Assembly (NCBI RefSeq): GCF_003259315.1
Contig: NZ_QLLT01000013.1
Span: forward strand, 168,904-232,903
DNA from: Kitasatospora sp. SolWspMP-SS2h
Lineage (GTDB): Bacteria; Actinomycetota; Actinomycetes; Streptomycetales; Streptomycetaceae
Length of the DNA stretch: 64,000 nt
Direction: 5' to 3'
Within the stretch, counting starts at the first letter, position 1, and each line of letters opens with the position of its first letter. Shown piece after piece: positions 43,806 through 52,288 of the stretch. The translations under genes and the position numbers were made by a program. The notes below the pieces were generated by a model. The model ran no database searches, was not told the DNA's origin, and saw only the letters and a list, made by a program, of their open reading frames with translations.

Positions 43806-44444
43806 TCAGGGGAGGGCCACGCCGTACCCGGCGAGGCCGTCGCGGAGTTCCTCGCGGTCGGTGCGGACCAGCCGGCCGCCGGTGAAGTGGCGGTCGTCGG
43901 TGAGTTCGGCGACGCAGCCGGGCGGCGGGACGAACGTTTCTGCATCCTCGGCGGTGTCGAACTCCGCTTCGGCCAGCACCAGTCCGAGCAGCGGGCCCTC
44001 GAAGACGTCGACCCCGAGCGGGGGGACGCTCAGCCGGGTCTTGGTCAGTTCGGGGCCGGGCAGGGCCGCCCGCAGTCGGGCGTACTCCTGCTCGGAGAGG
44101 TACAGGTTGGTGATCAGGCCCTGGACCGCGCCGGGTTCGCCCGGGGGGACGGGGACCTTCTGGGTGAGCTTGTACGTGCACTCGCCGGTGTCGAGCCGTT
44201 CGACCCGGCGCAGCCGCAGCCGGGTGCCCTCGACGTACCGGTCGGTGATCCGGCGGGCGACGGTGACGGCACCGGGGGCGGGCACCCGGGCGAGCAGGAA
44301 GCGGCGCTCCCGCTCGACCCTGGCGTACTTCCCCTCCGCCGCCCCGCCACACGCGTCCGGAACGGCCCCGCCGCACCCGTCCGGAACCGCCCCGCCACAC
44401 CCGTCCGCCACCGTCGGCGTGCTCGTCGCGCTGTGCTTCCCCAT
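43806..44444 (-). CDS. CYTH domain protein
   Basis: 212 residues, ATG 44444. N-terminal 40 residues are a 24-nt repeat (44347-44394, CGGAVPD units). The CYTH tunnel-fold motif appears as VERERRFLL (ExExR where ExExK is usual), then RITDRYVEGTRLRLRRVE and TYKLTQK. A later acidic motif VLAEAEFDTAED completes the metal site. CYTH enzymes hydrolyse inorganic triphosphate or act as class IV adenylate cyclases. Which applies is not visible. Convergent with the alpha/beta hydrolase gene. Confidence 0.82.
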   Translation of the reverse strand: MGKHSATSTPTVADGCGGAVPDGCGGAVPDACGGAAEGKYARVERERRFLLARVPAPGAVTVARRITDRYVEGTRLRLRRVERLDTGECTYKLTQKVPVPPGEPGAVQGLITNLYLSEQEYARLRAALPGPELTKTRLSVPPLGVDVFEGPLLGLVLAEAEFDTAEDAETFVPPPGCVAELTDDRHFTGGRLVRTDREELRDGLAGYGVALP

Positions 44445-44632
44445 GTCGTGCTTCCCCCTCGTGCTCTCCCCGTCGACCGCCCGCACCAGGCCCCCGTCGG
44501 CGTCGCGGGCGGTCGTCTCCAGCGTAGTGCGCGTGCCGCTCCGGTACGGCGCGCGCCACCCGGTGTTCCCCGGCTCCGGTCGGTTCCGTTCACCGGACGG
44601 ACAGGTGACGCACCGAACCGGACACCGACCGG

Positions 44633-45397
44633 TCAGTTGTCCAGGAACGGGAACAGGTTGACGAAGGGGTCCGTGGTCACGGACACCCCGCGTCCGAACG
44701 GGTCGTCGAAGTCCCAGATCAGGAACAGCAGGAACCCGATCAGCGCGCTGAACGTGCCGGCCAGGACCAACTCGCGCCGCGAGCGGCGGATCTGGAGCGC
44801 GAACAGCATCCCGACGGTGACCAGCCCGCCGACGCCGAGGCCGAACCAGACCACCCCGGGCATGGTCGGGCCGACGTTGCCGCCCCGCGAGGTGCGCGCC
44901 TCGTCGGCGACCGCGATCTTGTCCATCATCGCCTGGTACGCCTGCGCCTCGATGTCGTTCTGCGGTTCCCGCTCGGCGACGTCGGTGCGCAGCTTGTCCA
45001 GCAGCTCGGTGCCCTGGGGGCTGATCTCCCCGTGGGTGCGCATGTAGTGCCACTCGGTGTCCACCACGAACGAGACGTAGGTGTCGACGTCCTTCCGGAC
45101 CACGGCGCGGTAGTCGGCGGGGAACACCTCGGCCCGGGCGCTGACCTCGTGCAGCGACTGGGCCTCGGTCTGTACGTCGTCCTGCGCGGCGGAACGGGAC
45201 TCCCAGACGCCGGCGATCGCCAGGCCCAGCACGATCGCGTAGACCACGCCGATCATCATGGTGATGTACTCGATGACGTCCGGCGTCTCCGAGGTGTCCT
45301 CGTTCTCGTCGGCCTTGCGGTGTCTCACCAGCACGACCGCGACGACGACCAGGCACGCCCCGGCCATCGCGAGGGCGAGTGCCAGCCATTCGGACAT
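44633..45397 (-). CDS. DUF4239 (bestrophin-like) membrane protein
   Basis: 254 residues, ATG 45397 behind GGAGAGGA. Hydrophobic helices at about 4-24, 45-68, 185-205 and 215-232. The cytosolic or external central part has EYITMMIGVVYAIVLGLAIAGVWESRSAAQDDVQTEAQSLHE, the signature of DUF4239. The family is distantly related to bestrophin channels; function unproven. The Pro-rich protein gene lies 143 nt upstream on the same strand. Confidence 0.82.
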   Translation of the reverse strand: MSEWLALALAMAGACLVVVAVVLVRHRKADENEDTSETPDVIEYITMMIGVVYAIVLGLAIAGVWESRSAAQDDVQTEAQSLHEVSARAEVFPADYRAVVRKDVDTYVSFVVDTEWHYMRTHGEISPQGTELLDKLRTDVAEREPQNDIEAQAYQAMMDKIAVADEARTSRGGNVGPTMPGVVWFGLGVGGLVTVGMLFALQIRRSRRELVLAGTFSALIGFLLFLIWDFDDPFGRGVSVTTDPFVNLFPFLDN

Positions 45398-45540
45398 GAC
45401 GGGTCCTCTCCTGAACAGTGGGATCGTCCGGCCCGGCGGGTCCGGTCCGGAGGGGGAACGGGGGCGGCGCGGGCCGACGGTGGTCGGCACGGGCCGACCG
45501 GGATCGACGGGCGCTGCCCGCCCGCCGCCCTGGCGGTGCG

Positions 45541-46458
45541 TCAGGAACGGCCGCGGCGTCCGGCGGCGCCGGACTTCCCGCGCGGGCGCAGCGCGGCCGC
45601 CGCGAGCACGGCGGGGACGGTCACCACCAGCATCCGGGTGGTGGTCGGGGTGCTGCGGTGCTTGGGCGCCGCGGCGGCCGGTGGCGGCGGCAGGTGCACG
45701 ACCGGCGCGGGCCGGGCGGGTGCCGGGCTCGGGGCGGCCGGTGTCGGCGCGGGGCTCGGCGGCGGCGCGGGCGGCGGCGGCACCTCGGGGGTGGGCCGGG
45801 CCGGGCCGGGCGCGGGCTTCACGGGGACCACGGCCCGGGGCGGGGTCGGCGTGGGCGTCGGCACCGGCTTCGGGGTGGGCGTGGGCTTCGGGCTGGGGCT
45901 GGGTGTCGGCGTGGGCTTCGGGCTGGGGCCGGGTGTCGGCGTGGGCTTCGGGCTGGGGCTGGGGCTGGGGCTGGGCGTCGGGGTGGGTGTCGGCGTCGGG
46001 GTGGGCGTGGGCCTGGGGTGGCAGTGGTGCCCGTGCCCGTCCTCCCAGTGGTCGCCTCCCCATCCGTGGCCCGGGCCGTTCCCGCCCTGCGGGTGGAGCG
46101 GGACGTCGACCCCGGCACCGGCGTTCACCTCGACGTGCACACCGGCGGCGTCGACCGAGGTGTGCACCTTGACGCAGATGTCGAGCCGGCCGTCCCCGTG
46201 CCCGCCGAGGCCGCGGGCGGCGGACGCGGCCTGGCTGGCGCCGGTGAGCACCGCGCAGACCACGGCGGCGCCCGCCAGGGCCGCGGCGGTGCGCGCGCCG
46301 CGCCGCAGCTGCGGGCGGGGGTGCCGCTGCCGGTGCGCCCGCGGGCTGCCGGTACCGGCCCGGGCGTCGGTTCCGGCCCGAGCGCCGGTACCGGCTCGGG
46401 AGCGTAAGGCCGCCGCCTCCGTTCCGCCGTCCGCGGGCGGCCGGTCGTTGCGCTGCAT
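45541..46458 (-). CDS. Pro/Thr-rich surface protein with N- and C-terminal hydrophobic segments
   Basis: 305 residues, ATG 46458. A basic N-terminus with RAGTGA repeats precedes a signal-like hydrophobic segment (about 57-80). A short domain follows (LDICVKVHTSVDAAGVHVEVNAGAGVDVP), then a His/Gly/Asp stretch (HGWGGDHWEDGHGHHCHP) that could bind metal. A long PTPTPSPSPKP repeat (about 145-190) and Pro-rich spacer lead to a C-terminal hydrophobic segment and an Arg-rich tail. The end looks like a cell-wall sorting signal, but no LPxTG or LAxTG motif is seen. Not recognised; likely spans the wall. Confidence 0.65.
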   Translation of the reverse strand: MQRNDRPPADGGTEAAALRSRAGTGARAGTDARAGTGSPRAHRQRHPRPQLRRGARTAAALAGAAVVCAVLTGASQAASAARGLGGHGDGRLDICVKVHTSVDAAGVHVEVNAGAGVDVPLHPQGGNGPGHGWGGDHWEDGHGHHCHPRPTPTPTPTPTPTPSPSPSPSPKPTPTPGPSPKPTPTPSPSPKPTPTPKPVPTPTPTPPRAVVPVKPAPGPARPTPEVPPPPAPPPSPAPTPAAPSPAPARPAPVVHLPPPPAAAAPKHRSTPTTTRMLVVTVPAVLAAAALRPRGKSGAAGRRGRS

Positions 46459-46717
46459 GGGCGTGGTCCAACCTTCCGAGTGGCTGTGCGCGATGGGCGT
46501 CCGAACTGCGGGGTTCCGGTGCGTCGCGCCCCGTCGCGGAACGGCCGGTCCGGCCGGAGCGCAGTCGAGGGCGCGTCGGAGGACCGGGCCGTTCCGGCTG
46601 CGGCGGCAGCGTGCGCCGCTTGTGCAGAAACGGATCGGCATGATCAATCCGACGCACCCTCAACGTGGTGCGCCGCCGTTTGGTTACGGCCGGCGGCAGC
46701 CGTGGTCGGGCGGCCGC

Positions 46718-48124
46718 TCAGCGGTGCGCGATCTCCACGTTCTCCAGCACGCCGAGCGCGTCCGGGACCAGGATGGCCGCCGAGTAGTACGCGGTGACCA
46801 GGTAGTTGATCACGGCCTTCTCGTCGATGCCCATGAAGCGGACCGACAGGCTGGGCTGGTACTCGTCCGGGATGCCGGTCTGGTGCAGGCCGATGACGCC
46901 CTGGTTGTCCTCGCCGGTGCGCAGCACCAGGATGGAGCTGGTGTTCTCCGGGGTGATCGGGATCTTGCTGCAGGGCAGGATCGGGACGCCGCGCCAGGCC
47001 GGGACCTTGTGGCCCTGGAGGTCGACGGTGTCGGGGTACAGGCCGCGGGCGTTGAACTCCCGGCCGAGGGCGGCGATCGCCTTCGGGTGGGCCAGGAAGA
47101 ACTCGGAGTCGCGGCGGCGGCTGAGCAGCTCGTCCAGGTCGTCGGGGGTGGCCGGGCCGGAGTGGGTCTGGATGCGCTGGTTGAAGGCGCAGTTGGCCAG
47201 CAGGCCGAACTCGCGGTTGTTGATCAGCTCGTGCTCCTGGCGCTCGCGCAGCGCCTCTACGGTGAGCTTGAGCTGCTGCTCGATCTGGTTCATCGGCTGG
47301 TTGTACAGGTCCGCGACCCGGGAGTGGACGCGGAGCACGGTCTGCGCGATGGAGAGCTCGTACTCGCGCGGCTTGAGCTCGTAGTCGACGAACGCGGTGG
47401 GCAGCAGGTGCTCGCCCTCGTGGCCGGCCGACATCGCGATCTCGGCCTCGCCCAGCTCGTTCTGCCGCTGGAGCGGGAGGCTGGCGAAGTCCCGGATGTG
47501 GGCCTGGAGGCTGTCGGACTGGGCGAGCACCGCCTCGAAGTCGGCCCGGCTGAGGGTCAGCAGGGTGCCGGCGGTCTTGGCGGTGGCGGTGTAGTCCCAG
47601 GTGGCGTCGGCGTCGAGCAGGGCGTTCTCGCCGAACCGGTCGCCGTCACCGAGGACGCCGACCACGGCGTCGTCGCCGTACTTGCCGGTGGAGACCTGGT
47701 TGATCTTGCCGTGCGCGACCAGGTGGATCTTGTCGGACGCGGCGCCGCGCTCGACCAGCACCTCGCCGGCCCGGAAGTCGCGCTGCTGGCAGCGGTCGGC
47801 CAGGGCGGTGAGCACCTCGTCGTCCTCGTAGCCGCGCAGCAGGGCGAGTTCGCCGAGCTCCCGGGGGATGACCCGGACGTCGCCGCCGGTCTGGATGAAT
47901 TCGACCCGGCCGTCGCCGACCGTGTAGGTCAGTCGGCGGTTGACCCGGTAGGTGCCACCGGAGGTCTGCGTCCACGGGAGCATCCGCAGCAGCCAGCGGG
48001 AGGTGATCTCCTGCATCTGGGGCGCGGACTTGGTCGTGGTGGCCAGGTTGCGGGCCGCGGCGGTGGTGAGGCTGGTCTGCTGGCGCTGCGCCTGCTGAGT
48101 CTCCGGGCTGCTGTCCACGGACAT
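46718..48124 (-). CDS. family 2B encapsulin shell protein with cNMP-binding-like insertion
   Basis: 468 residues from ATG 48124 (AAGGAGAG upstream); a longer form from 48262 would read through a palindrome and is unlikely. The N-terminal SSPETQQAQRQQTSLTTAAARNLATT TKSAPQ arm and the C-terminal part (FVDYELKPREYELSIAQTVLRVHSRVADLYNQPMNQIEQQ to NYLVTAYYSAAILVPDALGVLENVEIAHR) are the HK97-type shell of family 2 encapsulins. Residues about 92-205 form a cyclic-nucleotide-binding-like domain, the mark of family 2B. It should assemble into a protein nanocompartment. Usual cargoes (terpene cyclase, e.g. 2-methylisoborneol synthase, or prenyl synthases) are not in this window. Confidence 0.88.
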   Translation of the reverse strand: MSVDSSPETQQAQRQQTSLTTAAARNLATTTKSAPQMQEITSRWLLRMLPWTQTSGGTYRVNRRLTYTVGDGRVEFIQTGGDVRVIPRELGELALLRGYEDDEVLTALADRCQQRDFRAGEVLVERGAASDKIHLVAHGKINQVSTGKYGDDAVVGVLGDGDRFGENALLDADATWDYTATAKTAGTLLTLSRADFEAVLAQSDSLQAHIRDFASLPLQRQNELGEAEIAMSAGHEGEHLLPTAFVDYELKPREYELSIAQTVLRVHSRVADLYNQPMNQIEQQLKLTVEALRERQEHELINNREFGLLANCAFNQRIQTHSGPATPDDLDELLSRRRDSEFFLAHPKAIAALGREFNARGLYPDTVDLQGHKVPAWRGVPILPCSKIPITPENTSSILVLRTGEDNQGVIGLHQTGIPDEYQPSLSVRFMGIDEKAVINYLVTAYYSAAILVPDALGVLENVEIAHR

Positions 48125-48156
48125 CGGGCCGGGCTCTCCTTCGTCTCGCACGAAAA

Positions 48157-48171
48157 CTGACGGTCCGTCAG
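48157..48171. promoter_or_regulatory. palindrome ahead of the encapsulin gene
   Basis: CTGACGG-T-CCGTCAG: perfect 7-bp arms with one central base, 32 nt before the encapsulin ATG. The sequence type is common among TetR-family operators. Confidence 0.5.
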
Positions 48172-48650
48172 ATCCGTGAGTGTGCTGGGGCATGGGCGGG
48201 GTACGGGCAGGGAAGGCGGAAGTGTCGGCGGGGTTCGGAGCCGCACTGTCCGGCGCGCTCACCGCCGCCTCCGGAACACTAGATCGTTCCGGACCGCGGA
48301 TCGCCCGTGCGGCCCATCGTGCACCCGATTAGGTGAACCTCGACCTGCGGAGGGTTGGCCGAACTGACACCGCGTCAGTCCGCGCGCCCGGGTCCGGCCC
48401 GGCTCCGGCCTGCGCCGCCGCCCGTCAGCGGGGCCGGACGCGCGAACGCCCCCGGCGGGCGGGGGCGCCGGGGGCTCGGGAGGGCGCGCGACGGCGGCGG
48501 CGTTCACCACCGCCCGCCGGGCGCGCGGCGGGGCCCGGCTTCCGAGCCGCCGGGCCCCGCCGTCACCGCCCACCGCTGTCGCCACCGTTCACCGCTGCGG
48601 CTTCGGCTTCGGCTTCGGCTTCGGCTTCGGCTTCGGGGCAGCGGACCGGT
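48172..48650. other. gene-free stretch upstream of the encapsulin gene
   Basis: No credible coding sequence. It holds a second inverted repeat, ACTGAC-N5-GTCAGT (48363-48379), related to the palindrome at 48157, and six GGCTTC repeats (48599-48634) just beyond the lipase stop. No clear -35/-10 pair was found for the encapsulin gene. Confidence 0.6.
48599..48634. repeat. (GGCTTC)6 simple repeat
   Basis: Six perfect hexanucleotide units directly downstream of the secreted lipase stop. On the lipase strand another frame reads as Lys-Pro repeats, so this may be the remnant of a Lys-Pro tail or plain slippage. Confidence 0.85.
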
Positions 48651-49595
48651 CTAGAGCAGCGGCCCCGTCACCGGCAGCACCACCTGGCACGGCACCGGCC
48701 GCGGGTGCGCCGGGTCCAGCGCGTTCAGCACGTCCGTCAGCGCGACCGGGTCGTAGCCGATCTCCAGGTGCTCGGTGGCGTCCAGCGCGCACTGGTCCTG
48801 GACCAGGATGTTGGTGACGTGCGGGCCGGGCGGGAGGAAGGAGTTGGTGTACGGGGTGACCACCTCGTCGTACCTGGTGGCGATCACCGTGTACTCGACG
48901 CCGGGGACGGTCCCGCCGCCGGCGTTCAGCGCGGTGAGGAACGGCGAGCCGATCTCCTGCTCCACGCAGGCCGGGCAGGGGCCGGACAGGAGGTCGTTGG
49001 CGGGCTCCAGGATGCGCAGCTGGCGGCCGAGTTCGGTGAGGCCGTCCAGGGTGGTGCCGTAGTTGCTGGGGGCCAGGGCGACCAGCTTGCCGACCTTCGC
49101 CGCGCCGCCGAGGTTCTTCAGGTAGTAGCGCGGGAGCATCCCGCCCTGCGAGTGGCCGACCACGTCGACCTTCGCGGCGCCGGTCGCGGCCAGAACCCGG
49201 TCCACGAAGGCGGCCATCGTCCGGGCCCCGTCGGCGATCGGGCCGGTGCCCTGGGCCGGTGAACCGGCCGACGGGCCACCGTAGTTGAACGCGTAGACGC
49301 AGTACCCCTGGTTGGCCAGCAGCGGGGCCGCGCCGCCCCAGTTGTCGTTCTGGTTCTCCAGCGTGCCGTGCACCAGCACCACCGGGTCCGGGTGGGCCGC
49401 GGACGGCCGGCAGGACCAGTCGTTGGCGCCGTCCGGACTCGCGCCGGGGAAGAGGAAGCCCTTGACGAAGCCGATCGAGAAGTGGGTCTCCACCGGCCGG
49501 TTGCCGCTCGCCGCCGCGGGCGGGGCCCCGGCGGCCAGCAGCGCCGTCGCCGCGAGTGCCGCGAGCACGGCCGCCCGTACGCTCTTTCTCCGCAT
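48651..49595 (-). CDS. secreted triacylglycerol lipase/esterase (class 2, EstA type)
   Basis: 314 residues, ATG 49595 behind GGAGGG. Signal peptide ends near AAA-SGN. Lipase features: PVVLVHGTLENQNDNW (oxyanion region), VDVVGHSQGGMLPRYYLK with the nucleophile Ser in GHSQG, and TEHLEIGYD carrying the likely catalytic His. Cysteines (SCRPS, YCVY, GPCPACVEQE, DQCAL) could form disulfides expected for an extracellular enzyme. Hydrolyses esters of fatty acids outside the cell. Divergent from the PucR gene. Confidence 0.87.
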   Translation of the reverse strand: MRRKSVRAAVLAALAATALLAAGAPPAAASGNRPVETHFSIGFVKGFLFPGASPDGANDWSCRPSAAHPDPVVLVHGTLENQNDNWGGAAPLLANQGYCVYAFNYGGPSAGSPAQGTGPIADGARTMAAFVDRVLAATGAAKVDVVGHSQGGMLPRYYLKNLGGAAKVGKLVALAPSNYGTTLDGLTELGRQLRILEPANDLLSGPCPACVEQEIGSPFLTALNAGGGTVPGVEYTVIATRYDEVVTPYTNSFLPPGPHVTNILVQDQCALDATEHLEIGYDPVALTDVLNALDPAHPRPVPCQVVLPVTGPLL

Positions 49596-49897
49596 TCCGT
49601 ACACCCTCCGCCTGGTCGTCCGCTCGGCCGCCCGCACCGCGGTCCGCTCCGGCCGGCTCCGGTGCGTGCCGCCGTCCGTTTCGGTGCCGGAATTCGGCCG
49701 GCCGCCCCCGGGCTTTCCCGGGTCGCCATGAAGCTAGGAGCGGCTCGACGCGTCGTCAACACACGGCGCACGCGTTCCCGGAAAGTGCATCCGAAGGTGC
49801 CAGGAATTCCGTCCCCCCTCCGGCGGAACTGTCATGCCGGTCAGCGTTTCCGCGTGCGCCGGGCGCCGTACGGGGCCGCAAGCTTGTGCCGAACCTA

Positions 49898-49926
49898 TTG
49901 ACCGGCCGGTAACCCCGCCGCATACT
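49898..49926 (+). promoter_or_regulatory. promoter of the PucR-type regulator
   Basis: TTGACC (49898-49903) and CATACT (49921-49926) separated by 17 nt, about 110 nt before the TTG start. The rest of the 445-nt divergent gap shows no gene. Confidence 0.5.
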
Positions 49927-50040
49927 CCCCCTGTCCCGGCGGAACCGGCCGCGCCTCCGCCGGAACGCCACCGGAACACCGATCGACGGATGCCGGACGG
50001 ACGCCGGACGGACGGATTATCGCTACCCCGAGGAGCGGAA

Positions 50041-51216
50041 TTGGGCGGACCGTGGGAGGGGCTGCCGCGCGATTTCTCCGCCGAACTCAGGGCCGAACAG
50101 CAATCCCTCGCGACCGAGATCATCCGGGAGATCAGATCCGCCGTCCCGGAATTCTCCCGGCCGCTCTCCGGGAAATTCGGCACCGGAATCCAGCAGGGCG
50201 TGGAGACCGCGCTGGCCGAGTTCACCGACCGGGTCGCGGGGCTGCCCGCGCCCGGCCCGCGCCAGTTGCGGGTGTACCGCTCGCTCGGGCGCGGCGAGCT
50301 CTCCGAGGGCCGCAGCCTGGACGCGCTGCAGGCCGCGTTCCGGCTCGGGGCCCGGATCGCCTGGCGCCGGTACGCCCGGGTGGCCCGGCGCCGCGGGCTG
50401 GCCGCGGAGCAGCTGGTCACCCTCGCGGAGGCGGTGTTCGCGCACATCGACGAGGTCGCCGCGGCCAGCGTCCAGGGCTACGTGGACGCCCGCACCGACC
50501 GGGCCGGCGCGCTCGGCCGGGCCCGCCACCGCCTGCACGACCTGCTGCTGGCGGGCGCCGACCCGGCCGAACTCGCCGCCGCCGCCCGGCTCGCGGACTG
50601 GCCGCTGCCCGCGCAGGTCGCCGCCGTCTCGCTCGACCCGGGCCCGGCGCACCGGCAGCCGTCCGCGCCGCCGGCCCGGCTGCCCGAGTACGTGCTGGCC
50701 GGGCTGGACGTCCCGCAGCCGCACCTGCTGCTGCCCGATCCGGCCGCCCCGCTCGCCGACCCGCAGCTCGCGGCGGCGCTGCACGGGCGCGGCGCGGTGA
50801 TCGGCCCGGCGGTGCCGCCCGCCCTCGCCGCGCAGTCACTGCGCTGGGCCCGGCTGGTCCGGGCCTCCCTGCCGGAGCCGCCGCAGCGCCCGGTCGACTG
50901 CCGCGAGCGCTACGCGGACCTGCTGCTGCTCACCGACCCCGCGCTGGTCCGCCTGATCGCCGAACGCCGCCTGGCCCCGCTCGCCCCGCTCACCCCCAAG
51001 CAGCGCGACCGGCTCGCCGCCACCCTGCTGGCCTGGCTCCAGACCGGCCGGGGCACCGCCCCCGAGGTCGCCGCCCGCCTCGGCATCCATCCGCAGACCG
51101 CCCGGCAGCGGCTGCACCGGGTCCACCAGCTCTTCGGACCCGCCCTCGCCTCCCCCGACACCCGTCTCGAACTGGAGATCGCCCTCCGCGCCACCGCTAC
51201 CACCACCACCCCTTGA
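50041..51216 (+). CDS. PucR-type helix-turn-helix regulator
   Basis: 391 residues. TTG at 50041 is chosen because GAGGAG lies 6 nt upstream and the conserved sequence begins at once (LGGPWEGLPRDFSAEL). An earlier ATG at 49834 would overlap the promoter. The N-terminal helical part (EIIREIRSAVPEFSRPL, YRSLGRGELSEGRSLDALQAAFRLGARIAWRRY) is the PucR-like sensory region common in actinobacteria. The C-terminal helix-turn-helix is EVAARLGIHPQTARQRLHRVHQLFG. Probable one-component regulator; target unknown, perhaps the divergent lipase. Confidence 0.85.
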   Translation: MGGPWEGLPRDFSAELRAEQQSLATEIIREIRSAVPEFSRPLSGKFGTGIQQGVETALAEFTDRVAGLPAPGPRQLRVYRSLGRGELSEGRSLDALQAAFRLGARIAWRRYARVARRRGLAAEQLVTLAEAVFAHIDEVAAASVQGYVDARTDRAGALGRARHRLHDLLLAGADPAELAAAARLADWPLPAQVAAVSLDPGPAHRQPSAPPARLPEYVLAGLDVPQPHLLLPDPAAPLADPQLAAALHGRGAVIGPAVPPALAAQSLRWARLVRASLPEPPQRPVDCRERYADLLLLTDPALVRLIAERRLAPLAPLTPKQRDRLAATLLAWLQTGRGTAPEVAARLGIHPQTARQRLHRVHQLFGPALASPDTRLELEIALRATATTTTP

Positions 51217-51586
51217 CGGCCCGGGACGCGGTGGCCAGTCGGCGGCGGGGCCCTGGAGGGTCCAGCCCGCGGCGGCGACCTCGGGGTGGATGTCGTTGGG
51301 GGTCGACGGTTCCGCCGCGGTGGTCGCGGACCCGGCGCAGGGCGGAGTCGTGCTCGTGGTGGCGCAGCCGCATGGGCGGCTCGGTGGTGAGCCGGCGGTC
51401 GCCCCGGCGCAGCGGTTCGCGGATGACGCCGAGCAGGTCGCGGCCGGCTGCGGTGAGGTAGTAGCCGTCGTGCCGGGGGTCGTCGGGCAGTGGGCGGCGT
51501 TCGAGGATGCCGTCGGCGACCAGGCTCTTCGGCCGGGCGGAGAGGCGGTCGGTGGGGGCGGCGGTGTTCTCGGCGATCCGGTGGAT
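51197..51586 (-). pseudogene. HxlR-family regulator remnant
   Basis: The minus-strand reading frame encodes the second half of an HxlR winged-helix regulator: TDRLSARPKSLVADGILERR, then DGYYLTAAGRDLL and RHHEHDSALRRV. The N-terminal half, with most of the recognition region, is missing; upstream codons run straight into the antisense of the MFS remnant. The partner gene is also deleted, so this is probably a decayed divergent regulator/exporter pair. Confidence 0.65.
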
Positions 51587-51986
51587 CGTCAACCTGGCCC
51601 TGCCCGCCACGGGCACCTCGTTCAGCACGGCCCGGGGCCGGGCCGTCACCCTGGGTTCCCTGTCCCGGATCCTCAACGCCTACGCCATCGTCCTCGCGGC
51701 GCTCCTGGTCGTCGCCGGGCGGCTCGGGGACCGGCCGGGCCGGCGGCCGGTGTTCCTCGCCGGGGTCGCCCTCTTCACCCTCACCTCGCTGCCTGAGCAC
51801 CGGGCGGCCACCGGGTCCGCCCTGGTCAACTCGGTGCGGCAGATGTCCGTGACCGTCGGCGTCGCCCGGCTGGTCGCCGTCGTCGGAGCCGAGACCGGCC
51901 CCGCCCGGCGCCAGGACTTCCGCCTCGCCTGGCTCGTCGCCACGGCCCTCGCCCTCGTCACGGCCGGCCTCGGTCCGCACCTCGCC
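51582..51986 (+). pseudogene. DHA2 exporter remnant with a large internal deletion
   Basis: The plus-strand frame begins inside helix 1 (IVNLALPATGTSFSTARG), continues through LAALLVVAGRLGDRPGRRPV and ALFTLTS, then at about 51789 jumps to the end of the same type of protein: LPEHRAATGSALVNSVRQMS and a last helix (AWLVATALALVTAGLGPHLA). Around 300 residues between are missing. The remaining frame runs on past its natural end. Confidence 0.7.
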
Positions 51987-52143
51987 CGTGCCACCGCCCG
52001 CGCGGGCGAGGAGGCGGGCAAGGGCGCGGGCGCGGGTCGGGACACCGGCGGGGCCGCGCTCGCCGCGTCGGACGCGGGCGGTCCGTTGGCGGCGACGGCG
52101 TCCGGACCGGCCGGCACCCGCCGACCCGGGTCCGACGCCCGGC

Positions 52144-52188
52144 CGGGCACCCGACCTGCCGTCAGGTCACCCTCAGGTCGGGTGCCCG
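52144..52188. terminator. perfect 15-bp hairpin
   Basis: Arms 52144-52158 and 52174-52188, 15-nt loop. Located after the MFS remnant and ahead of the serine hydrolase; likely the old exporter terminator. Confidence 0.65.
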
Positions 52189-52288
52189 AGCCGCGCGCAG
52201 GCGGCCGACCCGCCCCCACCCCCGCCGCCGACCGTTCGTCGGCGCAGCACTACCATCGGGCCGACCGGGACGGCGGGAGGGCCACAGG

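Noticed and set aside
45850..46010. Repeat array inside the Pro-rich gene as a mobile or regulatory repeat
   Set aside because: It is the coding sequence of a PTPTPSPSPKP rod in frame.
48599..48634. CRISPR-like array
   Set aside because: The repeats are uninterrupted hexamers without spacers.
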